Shown one piece after another: positions 9,217-20,434 of a stretch of DNA of 64,000 nt. A program made the position numbers and the translations under genes. This stretch comes from Neurospora tetraspora (taxonomy: Eukaryota > Ascomycota > Sordariomycetes > Sordariales > Sordariaceae), in assembly GCF_033439725.1 (NCBI RefSeq), contig NW_026944390.1, forward strand, positions 1,240,001-1,304,000, written 5' to 3'. How positions within the stretch are numbered: the first letter of the stretch is position 1; the number at the start of each line of letters is the position of its first letter. Below the pieces are notes generated by a model that was not told the origin of the DNA, did no database searches, and saw nothing but the letters and a program-made list of their open reading frames with translations.

Positions 9217-10422
9217 TTTGTCGGGTATGTGTGTTTTCAAAGCTGAATGTGGTGGTGCTTGAAAGAGCTTTTTTGTGTGATTTCAAAGTTTATTAACCTG
9301 CAAATGTCTTGGGAATAACATGGAATGTTGTTGTTGTCTTCGTTGTGTTCCTCTTTATAGAGACACTCGAACTTCCCCTCAGTGTGCTGGAAGCCAAGGC
9401 GATGACGTAGCAACCTTAATGCTTATCGCCAATCACCGTAACATTGGATGAGCTAAGCCACATTGGTCACGGGGTCAGAAGGGGCTGTCAGTGAAGCTGT
9501 GAGGCTTAGTTTGTTTGGCTGGTCAGAATAAACGGAGCAGATATGGTGCAATGTTGGCGTCGAAGAGGGTCGTTTAATCTGGCCACAGCAACGGCTGGAA
9601 AACCTACAACATCTGATTTTGCCGTTTTCTTTCCTGCTTACGCATGCAACTCATACACTACGGCTCAGGGTTATGCATTTACCGGCATATATACATGAGG
9701 GAAGCATGGTCTCGGTAGAGGTGATTCCGAGACCGCGCCGGGTATGCAACTACAGCGTCTACAGGGCATTACTTGGGTACCTCTGTACATGTATTTTCAG
9801 GGGACTTTTACTGCAGGCACATTTCACTTTTCATCACACGGTCAATTTCTGGGACTTGTTTGTTTTCGGATCATTTTCGTTTATTGATCCCAACCCTGAC
9901 GGCTATTGACGGGTGTGGTGGTGGTTGCTTCCTTGCAAGAGAGTGTCGGAGCAAGTGTTGCGTGGAAGATTAATTGAGGACGATCACCACCACCACACCC
10001 ATCCTGTTGGGGCACAGGCCAGTAAAACCCAGTGGGAGAGAAGGTCTCTGTGCCCGCCAATATAAAGAAATGATCCGAAATATGAGTGTTTTCGGTTCTT
10101 GTCCTCCCCGTCTTCTTGGTCCACTTCAGCTTTCTTCCCCGTCTAGGAGGAGGACAAGGCGGAGAGGTGGAACAATGGAGGGCTATATGGTTGATAAAGG
10201 AAATCGTGACGAATGACTTTAGGGAAAACACCCGCCGGCCGTCTTTTCCGTCCAGGAGGAGGAGATGGAGGAAGAGGAAAGGCGGAACAAGGCGGGAAAA
10301 TGGTGTGCTAAAGGCAAGGGAAAGGTAAGAGCTGGTCGAGGGTAAGATGCCAAGGTATGAAGCCGCCGAATGTCGCCGCGGTCGTTCTTCCCTGTTGGCA
10401 ACACAGCGCAAGCCAAGCTAGC
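9217..10422. other. Intergenic
   Basis: It carries the inhibitor promoter at its left end and the 3' flank of the coiled-coil gene at its right. Frames at 9619-9909 and 9881-10411 have no domain content and overlap one another on opposite strands; I do not support either. Confidence 0.45.
9353..9359 (-). promoter_or_regulatory. TATA box of the I78 inhibitor gene
   Basis: On the minus strand TATAAAG lies about 137 bp upstream of the ATG at 9216, followed by an AC-rich leader with CAACAACAACA. TATA-driven genes in fungi tend to be regulated or strongly expressed. Confidence 0.55.
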
Positions 10423-11127
10423 CTAAAGCTTTGAATGAAAATCCGGGGGAGTGGTGTCCGGGGGAGTGTTGTTTCCCGTGGATGGTGATGAGGTATCGTC
10501 ACTTTCGTCGGGGCTGTTCGTATTGTCGTTGGGGGCCTCGGCCGTGGTTGCCTCCTCCGCCCCCTCGGGTGGTTGGCTCCCCTTTGCCGCCTTTTCTTCC
10601 TTCTCACGCTGTTTTTTGGCTTGCTTTCGCTGTTTTTTCTCTTCGCGCTTTTGATCGCTCGCTTGGATTTCCGGGTCCATTTCTGCCAGAAGCCTTCTCT
10701 GCTCCTCCTCTTCCTTCTGTTTCCTCTCCTCCTCCTCCTTCTTTTTCTTCAACGACTCTTTCTGCTCACGGTGTTTCCGCTCCCGTTCTTCTTTATCGCG
10801 TTGTTTTCTATCCAGGGTCGCCTGGTAAAGCTGCTTCTTCTCTTCGCGGATTCTCTCTTTCTCGGCCCGCTTCGCCTCTTCCTCCTCACGTTTCTTCCGT
10901 TCGGTTTCTTCCTTTCGGAGCCTCTCCTTCTCCTCTCTCTCTTTCTGACGTTGGATCCTCTCGTCCTTCGCTGCGCGCTTCCCACTTCCGTCACACTTCA
11001 CGCAGTCCGTATACGCCCCATGATGGCCGCTCTCGCCGTGAATCTTGCATGGGCGCCAGTGCCCCTTTTCAATGCAGCGTAAATCGCCCACAGCCTGGCA
11101 CTCCGGGCTGTGCATTTTCAACGGCAT
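10423..11127 (-). CDS. Hypothetical Lys/Glu-rich coiled-coil protein with Cys-rich N-terminus
   Basis: A 234-residue single-exon frame. Residues 1-50 hold five cysteines (10, 18, 27, 42, 45) and several histidines in the pattern SPECQ...LRCIEKGHWRPCKIHG...DCVKCDGSGK, suggesting a small zinc-binding module. Residues 53-190 are almost all K, E, R and Q in a long predicted coiled coil. The tail is Pro/Thr/Ser-rich. I do not recognise a named family. A branch-point-like GCTAAC and a CACAG acceptor sit right at the start (about 11132 and 11113), so the true gene may have an upstream coding exon and begin elsewhere. Confidence 0.7.
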   Translation of the reverse strand: MPLKMHSPECQAVGDLRCIEKGHWRPCKIHGESGHHGAYTDCVKCDGSGKRAAKDERIQRQKEREEKERLRKEETERKKREEEEAKRAEKERIREEKKQLYQATLDRKQRDKEERERKHREQKESLKKKKEEEERKQKEEEEQRRLLAEMDPEIQASDQKREEKKQRKQAKKQREKEEKAAKGSQPPEGAEEATTAEAPNDNTNSPDESDDTSSPSTGNNTPPDTTPPDFHSKL

Positions 11128-11420
11128 TTTGTTAGCAGTCGGGACTCGGCAGTCCGGGAAGAGTGTGAAGCGCGGACGCGGCTATCGTGCGCATCTCGTG
11201 AGACTCGAACTCCAGGTTGTGCAGAGTTGTGTCGGTTTTGGAGTAATGAATCACGAGCTTCAGAATGTTCGGACGCTGCCAGCTCCGTTGCACTGCTTGG
11301 CACACGATCGAGTAGCTTAAGTTGACTTCGCTCGAGAATATCCGTCGTTGCGTGCCGCTCGTTGCTCGTGTGGTAAGAAGGCGGGAACTTGAACCGTTCT
11401 TCTGGCTTCGGGGACTCCAT
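11118..11420 (-). CDS. Possible upstream exon or upstream ORF of the coiled-coil gene
   Basis: A 100-residue frame from a true ATG (MESPKPEERFKFPPSYH) ends 10 bases inside the start of the coiled-coil ORF, in a different frame. It is hydrophilic and plausible as protein but matches nothing I know. It may be the first exon, joined by an intron whose branch GCTAAC is visible near 11132, although I cannot find a good donor; or it may be an upstream ORF that limits translation of the next one. Confidence 0.3.
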   Translation of the reverse strand: MESPKPEERFKFPPSYHTSNERHATTDILERSQLKLLDRVPSSATELAASEHSEARDSLLQNRHNSAQPGVRVSRDAHDSRVRASHSSRTAESRLLTKCR

Positions 11421-11974
11421 TGTGCTCAACTTGGAGTTCCAATCCCACGAGACGGTACGGCATCTTTTTTCTGTGGAATTCGCAGAAGGCTGTAACTGCC
11501 CGAACTCTCCCCCAAAGAGCGGACAGGTGGGACTGTCAAGCAGAGCAGGCCACTCGGGGAAAGGACAATGTTTGTTGGCTCAGTTGTTATATTGATACAA
11601 CTCAAAATAAAATCGAGAAGTGGGCGTTGGGTAGTACTCGACTTTTGAACATTCGTCCTGTAACTGGCCTGCTACTAATATGCTTTTCGCTTTGCAGGGG
11701 AGTGGGTTGGGCAGACTAACTGCCTTGCAGAAGGCCACAAGCAAAGACGTCGACCAACATCTACGCCATTTTAGTACAAGGGATATTATGGGTTGGACTC
11801 ACCAGTGATGCTGCTTGTTTTTCGGAGGCATCGTTGCCTCTATTCGCACTGACTACTCGTCTTCTCCCTTGCGCCTGGTCTACTACCTGCTTGGTTGGCT
11901 GTACTACCGATGTCGGATCGGTTGCGTCGGAAAGTAATCGATCTGGAGTGATCATGCATAGCCACGATGGCTTG
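11421..11974. other. Intergenic
   Basis: No supportable gene; short frames only. Confidence 0.5.
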
Positions 11975-12574
11975 CTAACAAGCACTGTTAGCTAAGGATG
12001 TGATGTCGACCCCTCCGCTGTTGATAGCAAAGGGGATGGATGACGCTTGCTGATTGTTGGTCGGTGAGTAGGACTTGGGATTCGATGGATGATTTGTGTG
12101 TATGTAACGGGCGATATCAACAGCGGAGGGGTTAGATGGCTCCTGATGGTTTCTGGTCGGTGGGCAGGACTCCGAGTCGATGGATGATTTGGTGACGGGA
12201 TAACAGGGAGGGGTTGGGTGACGCCAGATAGTTGCTGGTCGGTGATCAGGAGTCGATGGGTGCCCCTGATTTGTTTGAGTGATGACGGGCAGATGGTCAA
12301 TGGTTGATGCCTTTTCGTATGGTAGGAAAATTTCTGCTCGAGATTGAAGGTTGGAAGAATCAAGAGAGACGCTTTTTCGCGTGCTTTGAGAATTGCTGTT
12401 TGAGGTTAGGAGCTCGGTAGTAAGGTATCCAAAAGAAATGTTTTTTCGTGTGGTAGGAAGGTTGTTGCTCGAGGTTTGAAGGTTGGAAATACCTATGTGA
12501 GTTGCTTTTCCGTGCTGTGGGAAGAATGTTGTTCGAGGTTTGAGGGTTTGAGGGTTGGAGGAATCAACAGAAGG
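11975..12574 (-). other. 199-codon Met-less open frame across two repeat arrays
   Basis: From just after a TGA (12575-12577) to a TAG (11975-11977) one minus-strand frame stays open for 199 codons but has no ATG. It is rich in Ser, Thr, Asn and Pro. A second frame is also open over much of the span, so the openness may simply reflect AC-rich composition. It starts about 25 bp below a TATA box, so it could be part of a transcript, coding or not. Confidence 0.3.
12021..12290. repeat. Three degenerate tandem units of about 85-94 bp
   Basis: Units at about 12021-12114, 12115-12199 and 12200-12290 share, in order, GGGGTT(A/G)G(A/G)TG or its variant, TGGTCGGTG, CAGGA(C/G)T and TCGATGG(A/G)TG. They are diverged and of unequal length. 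Confidence 0.65.
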
Positions 12575-12578
12575 TCAA
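12308..12578. repeat. Four degenerate tandem units of about 64-74 bp
   Basis: Units begin near 12308, 12372, 12441 and 12505. Each has a CTTTTTCG-like start, a TGGTAGGAA-like middle, TGCTCGAGGTTTGA and AGGTTGGAA, in that order. The array abuts the other array directly but has a different sequence. Confidence 0.65.
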
Positions 12579-12599
12579 GTTTTGGAAAATGAGGAGGGT

Positions 12600-12607
12600 T
12601 TTATATA
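12600..12607 (-). promoter_or_regulatory. TATA box upstream of the repeat arrays
   Basis: TATATAAA on the minus strand, in CTATATAAAACC, lies about 25-30 bp before the start of the repeat region, correctly placed to start a transcript through both arrays. Confidence 0.45.
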
Positions 12608-12614
12608 GTCGTGG

Positions 12615-15600
12615 GAGAGAGCTGGGAGAAAATGGGCCTCCGTAGCTGGGTCAGGTATATGCACAAGTCATGCATATACGCAGTTCTCTAGCAACCCTCA
12701 TGTTTTTTATTATATGTCCGATCCGGATATTTCTGGAGTCGTTGTCGGAGAAATTTCTTGCCAGACGCCATTCAGAAGCAAGGTATTCTCTTCCGGTGTC
12801 CCATATTTCTTGTTTATTTTTTCTTTTTCCAGTTTTTTTCTCCGATGGACACAGCATAAATTGAGGTTTTCCTATATAATTACTGCATATATTCATTGTT
12901 GACCACACGGCTCATACTGTTCACCGAGTCCTGTTACGTTCAAAATCATTCCGAGTTTGCCTTCAATCGCCATTCGTCAGCTGATTCCAGGTTTGCCTGC
13001 GCTCATCGGACTTGTTTTTCTCTTCTTTTTTTTTTTTTTTTTTTTGCCATGTTGCTATCTGGTTAACCCTCCTTTCTCAGGACGGCGTATGATCTGTTGT
13101 TCATTCCCATTGTCTCAGAACAGCCGCACCGAGTTCTCATCAGGTTTAACAGGTTGTCCTTGGGGGTTTGTCCTTGGGAGGGAAGGGAGAGCGGGATGTC
13201 GTTGATAATCCAACCAAGGGGGCCGACAGACCGGAGTGCGAGAGCCCACCATCCTGCGAAAATACCCAATGCAAGCCTCCTCACCTTCCTCCGTAAGTAT
13301 CACGGACGACACGGCATCCGACCCTTGCAGTTTTGAAAACAAGAAAGTCACATCCCAGACCAGGGACATTGTTCCTGTTTTCCAAGTCACGCCTGTTCGT
13401 TTTTTGCTATTGCATCGCATATTAACTGTTCCCCAAGATGGGCTCTTGATATAGACAGACTACTTACATATTTGCGGCCCCGTCCTCAAAACAGGGATTG
13501 CATCAGAGGTCATCGAGGTAACCGGAAACCATGCGTTCCTGATGGCGGTTCTGCATTGCAGTGATTAAGACGATGTCCGAGGCCTCCGCCACCGGCTCAA
13601 TGGGGTGGTTCAAGCCACTCACCATTAAGCGGAAAGGATATCGCGAAGATGTTGCGGACGCTCGCTCCTTGGAATTTCATAAGGGCGAAGAAATTCATGA
13701 GAAAATTTGTTACGGCAGTTACCAAACAAGCAGAAGATAGTGCCTATGATATGGTTCACAACAAAGTATGTATGTATCGTGGAGAAGCGGAGAGTTTGAT
13801 GGTGCGCTGATGCAGAAGTTTTGTCGTGAGTTCCAGTCAAGGAACGTGCCGATCTACTCCTGCCTCCAGGATATCGGAATGGAAGAACAGGAAGTCTCGA
13901 ACTTGGTCCGAAAGCGTTATCTCGGTAACTTCCACTTAGGTTGTCGGGGAAGAAGAGGAAGGATCTTTCCAACCAGGCGAAATTTTTTCATGGCGTAAGA
14001 GTTCTGCACAGGGCAGTAATGGGGCAGATCCTTCGTGCCTTCCAGTCTCTGCCACTGCAGTCCACACATTCCACTTGTTCCTTTTGCCTGCTTCATCCAG
14101 AATGAAAAACCGAGCTAACATGAGTGAACGCCGATCTTGGAGCATCCACGAATCTAGTCACATTCGAAAAGGACTTGAGTTTATATTGGGCGCTAACATA
14201 CTCAATTCGCCATGGGCAGGGAACTTGCCAAATCCGGATGTATAAAGCGGGCAGATAAAAGTTCGAGCCAAGACCAACCGAGATGATACGTCAGAACTCC
14301 ACGAAAGCTTCACCAAAGGAGGCATATCCAGGGCCGCGAATACCACAGCGGCAAATATTGCCTTAAAGGCTGAGTGATGGACATTTCTGTGAGTTTATGG
14401 GATACCAGAGCCCCAGGCCTGGTCTAGATGGTCTTGCTGTGGGACTGCACTATTCACCACCGGGGTTTCCTTCAAAGGCGGTGACTGTATGATACATGTC
14501 AAAGAATAAGCATAAGTCTAGAGTTACTGTTCTGTCCGTGTTCGTTTGGGCAAGTCTAGACGCCTCCACGGTTCAAGTGTGGAGGCAGAATCCGAGCATC
14601 AGCCTCGGATAATTCGACCCCAAAACGTTGTAGCGTGGTCTGGGGTAAGCTAACGTCCACTCGGTACCAAACATTGAAGAAACCGGGGTAAACTGACGAC
14701 GGCGACTTCTTATTTCAGAATCAATAATTCCGCGGGTTGTGTTGAGTGTTGTTGCGGAAGCGCTGTGCAACCAGTCTTGAGGATACCGAACGAAGGGTCA
14801 TTCAACGGGAACTGGACAACATTGATAGAACAACCATATTCCCAGCGGAGATATCAAACTGCCACTTCTCCAGAGGGAATGCTCTTGGCTAAAACCATTA
14901 ACGGATCTCACTGCTATGTTTCCAGATCTTCAAAATTAGAAAGCTTAATGAGGTCGACGAATACGCATCAGTCAACCTAGGGCATTGCATAATATTGACC
15001 GCGTGACAGCTCAAGTCCGAGATAAAAGCCTAGAACTCCTGCTCCGAAGCAAAAGAAACCGTTGGTAAAAGATCGTGAGCTCGTCTTCAAGAGGCGTAGT
15101 AGTTCGCGGGAGCCACCTAAAGAGACGATACCCCCACAAGGCTTCTGCCGCATACGGACTCATTATGCTAAGAGGAACATCGTCGTCCCAGGAGGCGTCA
15201 AATCACAGTAGACAATTAGACAGTCGAAAAGTTCGGTAGCCTGAGCTTCTCCCATGATCCAATGATGTTTGTGAGAAGGATTCACTACGAAAGGCCAAGG
15301 CTGTGATGTGATGAACGACTTCACCTCACAACATTGACCATGATGAGAGGATATGTCACTTCATTACGTACAATTTGGACATCATGAGTGTCTTCAACAC
15401 AGCTTTGTAAGGGTCCAAGTCAAGGGCGACGACGGTGACGGCATCCAGGCCATCGCTAGCGCAATCAGACAAAGCTGTCGAAAAAGAGTGTCAAGAACAG
15501 GGGGATGTCGAGAAGAAACGGACACGAGGGGAAAAAGTATAAGTAGTTGGCCTTCTCGTGCTCTACAAGAACAAAACTCATCATCCAACACAGCACAGAA

Positions 15601-15660
15601 AACAAAACATCAAGAATAACACAATAGCCAAGCTCGGAACACCAAAACACCATCACCACA
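12615..15660. other. Gene-poor stretch
   Basis: Three kilobases with no open frame over about 115 codons, no recognisable domain and no clear splice series. It contains an AT-rich patch (12700-12910) and a T20 run (13026-13045). It may hold a decayed gene or repeat but I cannot identify one. A TATA-like TATAAG (15538-15543) at the right end belongs to the following gene. Confidence 0.5.
13026..13045 (+). repeat. Poly-T tract
   Basis: Twenty consecutive T. Confidence 0.8.
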
Positions 15661-16238
15661 ATGAAGTTCACCACCACCCTCGCCGGTCTCACCGCCCTCT
15701 TCGCCAGCGCGGCCCCAGCCTCTGCCCAGCATGCCACTTCGGCTACTGTCACTGGCTTCTCTGCCACTCGCAACGCGACCCATATTAAGTATGTTCTCCA
15801 TCTTTCTCCCCTTCTACTTCCATTTCACCCTTTCCCCCTTCCTCTCTTCCCCTCCTCCCCTCCCCTCCACCCCTTCATTCTGCCCTTTTGACCACCCCCT
15901 CCCATCCAACCCCATGCAACCCCCCAACCAACTAACCCCCCCTCCTCCACAGCTACCGCGCCACCATAAACGTCCTCCCCGAAAACGCCCTCGCAACCTT
16001 CACCCACTCCACGCCCGGCACCGCTCTGCCCACCAACAGCGGAGCCTGGACTTCCACCGACCCAAAACTGGTCCTGCGCTTCAACGTCGTCAGCGCCGTC
16101 AACCAGGTGCGCGTGTTGCTGAGCGATACGCATGTGGTTGCCGCGACGGTGAACTTGGATTACTTTAGTCCTTATAGCGATTGGGTTGGTGCTGGGAGTG
16201 CTGTTTATACTGGGCCTGCGGCGTTCACGCTGGACTAA
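15661..16238 (+). CDS. Small secreted protein, unknown family
   Basis: Exons 15661-15788 and 15953-16238 (intron GTATGT...CACAG with ACTAAC branch) encode 137 residues. Residues 1-22 are a clear signal peptide ending ASA. The mature part has one potential N-glycosylation site (NAT near residue 39), no cysteines and alternating hydrophobic residues suggesting beta strands (LVLRFNVVSAVNQVRVLLSD). I do not recognise it; small secreted moulds' proteins of this size include cell-wall-associated and effector-like proteins. TATAAG lies about 120 bp upstream and an AC-rich leader precedes the ATG (context CACAATGAAG), suggesting strong expression. Confidence 0.8.
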
Positions 16239-17676
16239 GGGACACAAGAGACTGAGGATCTTAAAATTTTGACGAGGGGGGAATGGGGGGTGTTTGCAAT
16301 TGGGAAGGGGGGATGGGGATTGAGGTGGGATATAACTGGAGTTTTGGAATGGGGGAACACGGCGGGGGAAATCCCGATGCAGTGGTAGGTAGCCGGTAGG
16401 GAAGGAAGGGGATAGTGGAACTGAGAAAATATATCAAGAAAAGCCTTTCGGCACCAAAAACATCTCAGTCCCGTAAAAATGTTCCAAGTGAGATTTGATG
16501 ATGAAATGCCTGGGCTAAGAATTGTTGTTGTGGATGATTGCATCCAGCCCACGGCACTCAAACTCGGGGGCAGAGTGGGAGCGCGAGGATTGCGAACATG
16601 ACCCACCACAACGTCGATGAAAGCCGCCATGGACACTCGTTGATATCTCACCCACCGAAACTACAAACTGCATGATGAAGCTCATAGTTTGTAATTCATC
16701 TGTTACCGCTCCAGGTCGCATACTCGTGTTATTCCTTTAGGCATCAGATGTTTTTGTTGCTGATGGGGTTACAGGCGTGTTGTTGGTCCCGCATATTCTT
16801 GATCCCGCATAGATGCACTGCATCCCAATGCTCGGAACACCAGCTAATGATTGAAGTGCAGCCGATATTTTCTCTCTGGAGATTTCTCTCCGCCTTCCAA
16901 TAAAATCCGTAAACTCTGGTACCTCCCAGTTATGCAGCACGGCGAATCGTAAGCCGTGTATTGTCACGGGGTGTTCATGTTGCCACTCTACGGACGAGGC
17001 GGGCTTAGGAACTCGACCGTTCGGCGTGGCACTGCTTTGCGGATCATGAACATCGATGCACCTGGAATAAGGTAGAAGAGTTGATTGATGCAATGCAATA
17101 TGCGGCCCATGCATGGAGGCTCATTATGCGGTTTGTGATGGACTACAAAGGAGGGTATCTGCCGGACTTTCTAACTGCGCCGGATCACCGAGCCGCAACT
17201 CCTCTTTCAGAAACAGGTTTGGGCTTCAACGGCCCGCCACAAAACATATTCGCCGAGAATGGCATCACGAGGCCTCTTCAAGATCATGAAGTTTTTAGCA
17301 TGCTAAAATGACGAATAAGGATTTTATCAAGACAACAGCCAATGCTCCCGCCCGGCGGCGGCGGCGCTTCCTTGCGGAAGACCGAAAGGCCGCCGGACTT
17401 GTAAAAACGCCACGCACCCCCCTCCAGTCCATCCGCTCTTTATCCTTTACTACCTACGCAAGACAATGCATTCACTACCTCTACCCAGTCGCCAACGACA
17501 AGACTTTGCAAAAACCCTTTCTTTGTCTTCCAATCACCCCCTCTCGTCTATTCCAACACCGACATCAACAATAGACCAATCACAGCACCCTGACTCCCCC
17601 AACAACAGATGACCAAAACACCTGATTTCATCCAACAACCCTACCAACCCAACTCTCAACATCAACATGGACCGGA
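16239..17676. other. Intergenic
   Basis: No supportable gene. A 125-codon minus-strand frame with a true ATG (17114 down to 16737) is possible but shows no domain. The right part is AC-rich and is the 3' flank of the membrane-protein gene. Confidence 0.45.
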
Positions 17677-18858
17677 TTACCTCAAAGCAGGGTGTCCCTC
17701 ATTATGATCCGAGAACGGGTTCGGCGCACCGCCCGTAACGCCCGCTGCGCCCCCATATCCCGTGTCGGCCATATGCGGCGGCGGGGCCGGGACATCATCA
17801 TACTCGTTGTTCAGCGGAACGCCCTGATATCCACCACCACCCATATAACCCGTGTTACCGCCCATAAGCGGCTGCTCCAACATATGCTCCTGCTCCTGCT
17901 GGTGCTGGTCGTGGGTGGGGGCGGCAGCAGCGCGCTTGTTAGCGACCATGGCGCTCGTCTTGGCCTCCTTCGCAATCTTGGCCGCCTCGGCCGCGCGCTC
18001 GAGCTTCTTCATGGTGCGGCGCTCGCGGCAGCAGAAGAAGCACAGACCGCAGACGGCCAAAAAGATGGTGGCGGCGAAGTAGATGGCCATGACGATTCCC
18101 GCCGTGTCGAGACCGGACTCCTTGTACATGCAGCTGATGCCCTGGCCGTTCTGGTTCTGGCAGATCAGACCCTCGACGCACACGTCGACGGGGACCGAGG
18201 TCTCGAAGCAGGGCAGCCTCTTGCCCGAGGCGGTGCCGGTGGATTGGGTCGGGCACGACTGGATCGACTTCTCGGACTTGGTCAGGCAGATCAAGGGGGA
18301 TTTGGGCCGCTCGGTGCCGGCGACGGGACGGGTTTCGATGGTCTCACCTGCGCGGGGCAGGATGGGCGCGGCGGTGATCTTGGTCATCATGAGGGCGACA
18401 TCGGCGTCGACGGGCGCATCAGTGACGGCGGCGCGGGCGACGGCGGCCTGCGCTGGCTTGACGGGAATGCGCAGGCGGTGGTTGTTGAAGGCACCCTTTT
18501 CGGAGCGAGCGCCCAGCTGATGATGGGGGCGGGCGGCGGGCCCCCCGGAGCAGCGCTTGGCGGCGATGGCGATCTGGCCAGGGGTTTCCTCGTCGTTGCA
18601 CCCGGAATCGATATAGCATTTCGTCAGGGTCTTGCGGTACTCGGGGTCGCCGGACGACAAGTTGGGGGGAAACGTGGAGAAGTAGTGGTTGAGAGCGCCC
18701 TCATCACCGCAGGCGGAAATGGCGGCCAGCTCGTGGCTGCGCAAGTGCAGGCATGATAGTTCAGGAACTTGCTGTGCGGAGGCAGAAACCGGAGAGAAGA
18801 GAAGGAGGGAGAGGGAAGCCAAGGCGGCGAGGGACGAGTGTTTTGTTGCTGCCGCCAT
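17677..18858 (-). CDS. Cys-rich single-pass membrane protein, unknown family
   Basis: A 393-residue intronless frame. Residues 1-29 form a signal peptide (LAALASLSLLLFSPVSASA). The presumed extracellular part has cysteines at 36, 50, 81, 87 and 103 and a second group at 191, 202, 217, 227, 233 and 243, separated by an Ala/Thr/Pro linker. A membrane helix spans about 251-276 (IVMAIYFAATIFLAVCGLCFF) and is followed by CCRERR, a likely palmitoylated, positively charged stop-transfer, then an Ala/Lys helix and a Gly/Tyr/Pro-rich tail ending NPFSDHNEGHPALR. The NPF motif could bind EH-domain endocytic proteins (inference). The start at MAAATKH is preferred over upstream residues because it makes the signal peptide N-terminal. 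Confidence 0.82.
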   Translation of the reverse strand: MAAATKHSSLAALASLSLLLFSPVSASAQQVPELSCLHLRSHELAAISACGDEGALNHYFSTFPPNLSSGDPEYRKTLTKCYIDSGCNDEETPGQIAIAAKRCSGGPAARPHHQLGARSEKGAFNNHRLRIPVKPAQAAVARAAVTDAPVDADVALMMTKITAAPILPRAGETIETRPVAGTERPKSPLICLTKSEKSIQSCPTQSTGTASGKRLPCFETSVPVDVCVEGLICQNQNGQGISCMYKESGLDTAGIVMAIYFAATIFLAVCGLCFFCCRERRTMKKLERAAEAAKIAKEAKTSAMVANKRAAAAPTHDQHQQEQEHMLEQPLMGGNTGYMGGGGYQGVPLNNEYDDVPAPPPHMADTGYGGAAGVTGGAPNPFSDHNEGHPALR

Positions 18859-20434
18859 CTTTTTCTTTCTGTTCCCGTCAGGCTGGTTCGACTTGGCGGG
18901 AGGACGGGCGGTCGTCGGTCGGATCGGATCGAACCGTGGCTTGCTTGCTTCGGAATGGGATCCGATCAAGTGTCGAATGGCAGTAGCGGTGGAGCTGGCA
19001 CAGAAGGCGGGATCTTCAGGTCGGCTTTCCTGTTCCTGGATGGATTTGGTGAATGTTTGCAGCGGGAACCTGTTGTGCGCCCGAAACACGAGGTTTGGTG
19101 ATCCCGGCGGATGTGCGAAGTTGACGAGTTTGGAGACTGAAGGGAGGTGTTTGGGGTGATGCCCGTTGGTTCAGGGATCGATCGGCACGTTACAGGCAGA
19201 TGTCGTAGATATAGTGGAGACAAGGACAAGCTGAAGACAACAACAAAAACAACACAACAAAGTGAAGCTATCGCCGTCTTTTCCCCTCCAGATGATGATG
19301 AGGATGGATCAGGAATGTAAGCAGGAGAGGAATGGAAGCGGACGGCGGCGTGTGTTTGAGAAATGGAAAAAGGTCAGCTCCAACAGTGTTTGAGCGAACC
19401 CCTGCAATTCCAGAGCGGGCCGCCTCCTTTTCGCTCCTTTTTTTCCTTGGCCGCCCCCCGTTGACCGTTCTCGACTCGACGACGGGACCCAGAGACTCGA
19501 AAGGACCAAACATTGCTTGACAGCGATCTCCCCAGTGGGCATCGTGACGGGGGGCGGGCTGAAAATAGGAATTCTACAGGACCACCACCCCCAAGTAAAA
19601 TCAGCCCCTGCCTGTAGGGATCCATCCTCTTCGTCTCGCCTTTTGGTCCCAGCGAAATTGAAAAGGGCTTGGCATGCGAACTGAAGGTCCCCACATGCAG
19701 CACTGAGTGCACGGTCTCAGTCCAGCCTTTGCTCCGTTTTGGCTTTCCGTTTCTTGGTGTTTACTACTCTGTTTAGGTCTTCATAAGACCTGAACAAAAA
19801 GGTACGATTCTCTGTATTCAAAGAGACTGAAGAATATCGGGATATAAAAGGCTGCACGAACGAACCGTCTGGACTTGTTCCATAACCCCATTCAGCCAAC
19901 GCCACTGGGACACAACGAGAAAGGGGAGCGAATAATCTTATCAAGAACTGTGCCGCATCTCACCTGCATCGATACCGTTCGCCGACTGTTTCTGAGAAGT
20001 GAGTGGGGAGGTCACACAAAGTTGAAGGATCTCCGTCAAGAAACGCACATTACATAGAAAGGTGTGGCTGAGCCTGACCACCCACCCTTTGCTTTGAATT
20101 GTACAGTAAACTGCCTACCTACGTAGCAAGCTACCATTTCGCTTCCATGTTCAATATACTGCTGAAAAAAGACCAGACCATGGGAGAACAATGGGTATGA
20201 GCCTCATCGGCCTCCTCCTCCTCTAATAACAAGCCAGTACTCTCCCCTCGCATCATTGTTGTCTGATAAATACTTCGCTTCCTCCTTTGAAAATCGACAA
20301 CGAAAAGAGATAATGCATACTTCATATGCCTGTTCCTCACAAACCGCCCATCACTATTCTATTACACCCGTCCATGCAAGGTGGCTGATTCACCTACACC
20401 CATAGCTAAGACAAACCCTTCCCATCCGTCTTCA
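18859..20434. other. Intergenic
   Basis: Promoter and leader of the membrane-protein gene, then unassigned sequence. No gene seen. Confidence 0.5.

Noticed and set aside
11190-11230. tRNA-like T-arm (GAGTTCGAGTCTC on the minus strand)
   Set aside because: No matching acceptor or anticodon stem nearby, and it lies inside a plausible ORF.
12957-15650. Decayed transposon or RIP-mutated repeat
   Set aside because: Base composition is near normal and I see no terminal repeats or transposase-like motifs; unproven.
17692-18756. 354-codon plus-strand ORF opposite the Cys-rich membrane protein
   Set aside because: Composition shadow; the minus-strand frame has a signal peptide, ordered cysteines and a membrane helix.
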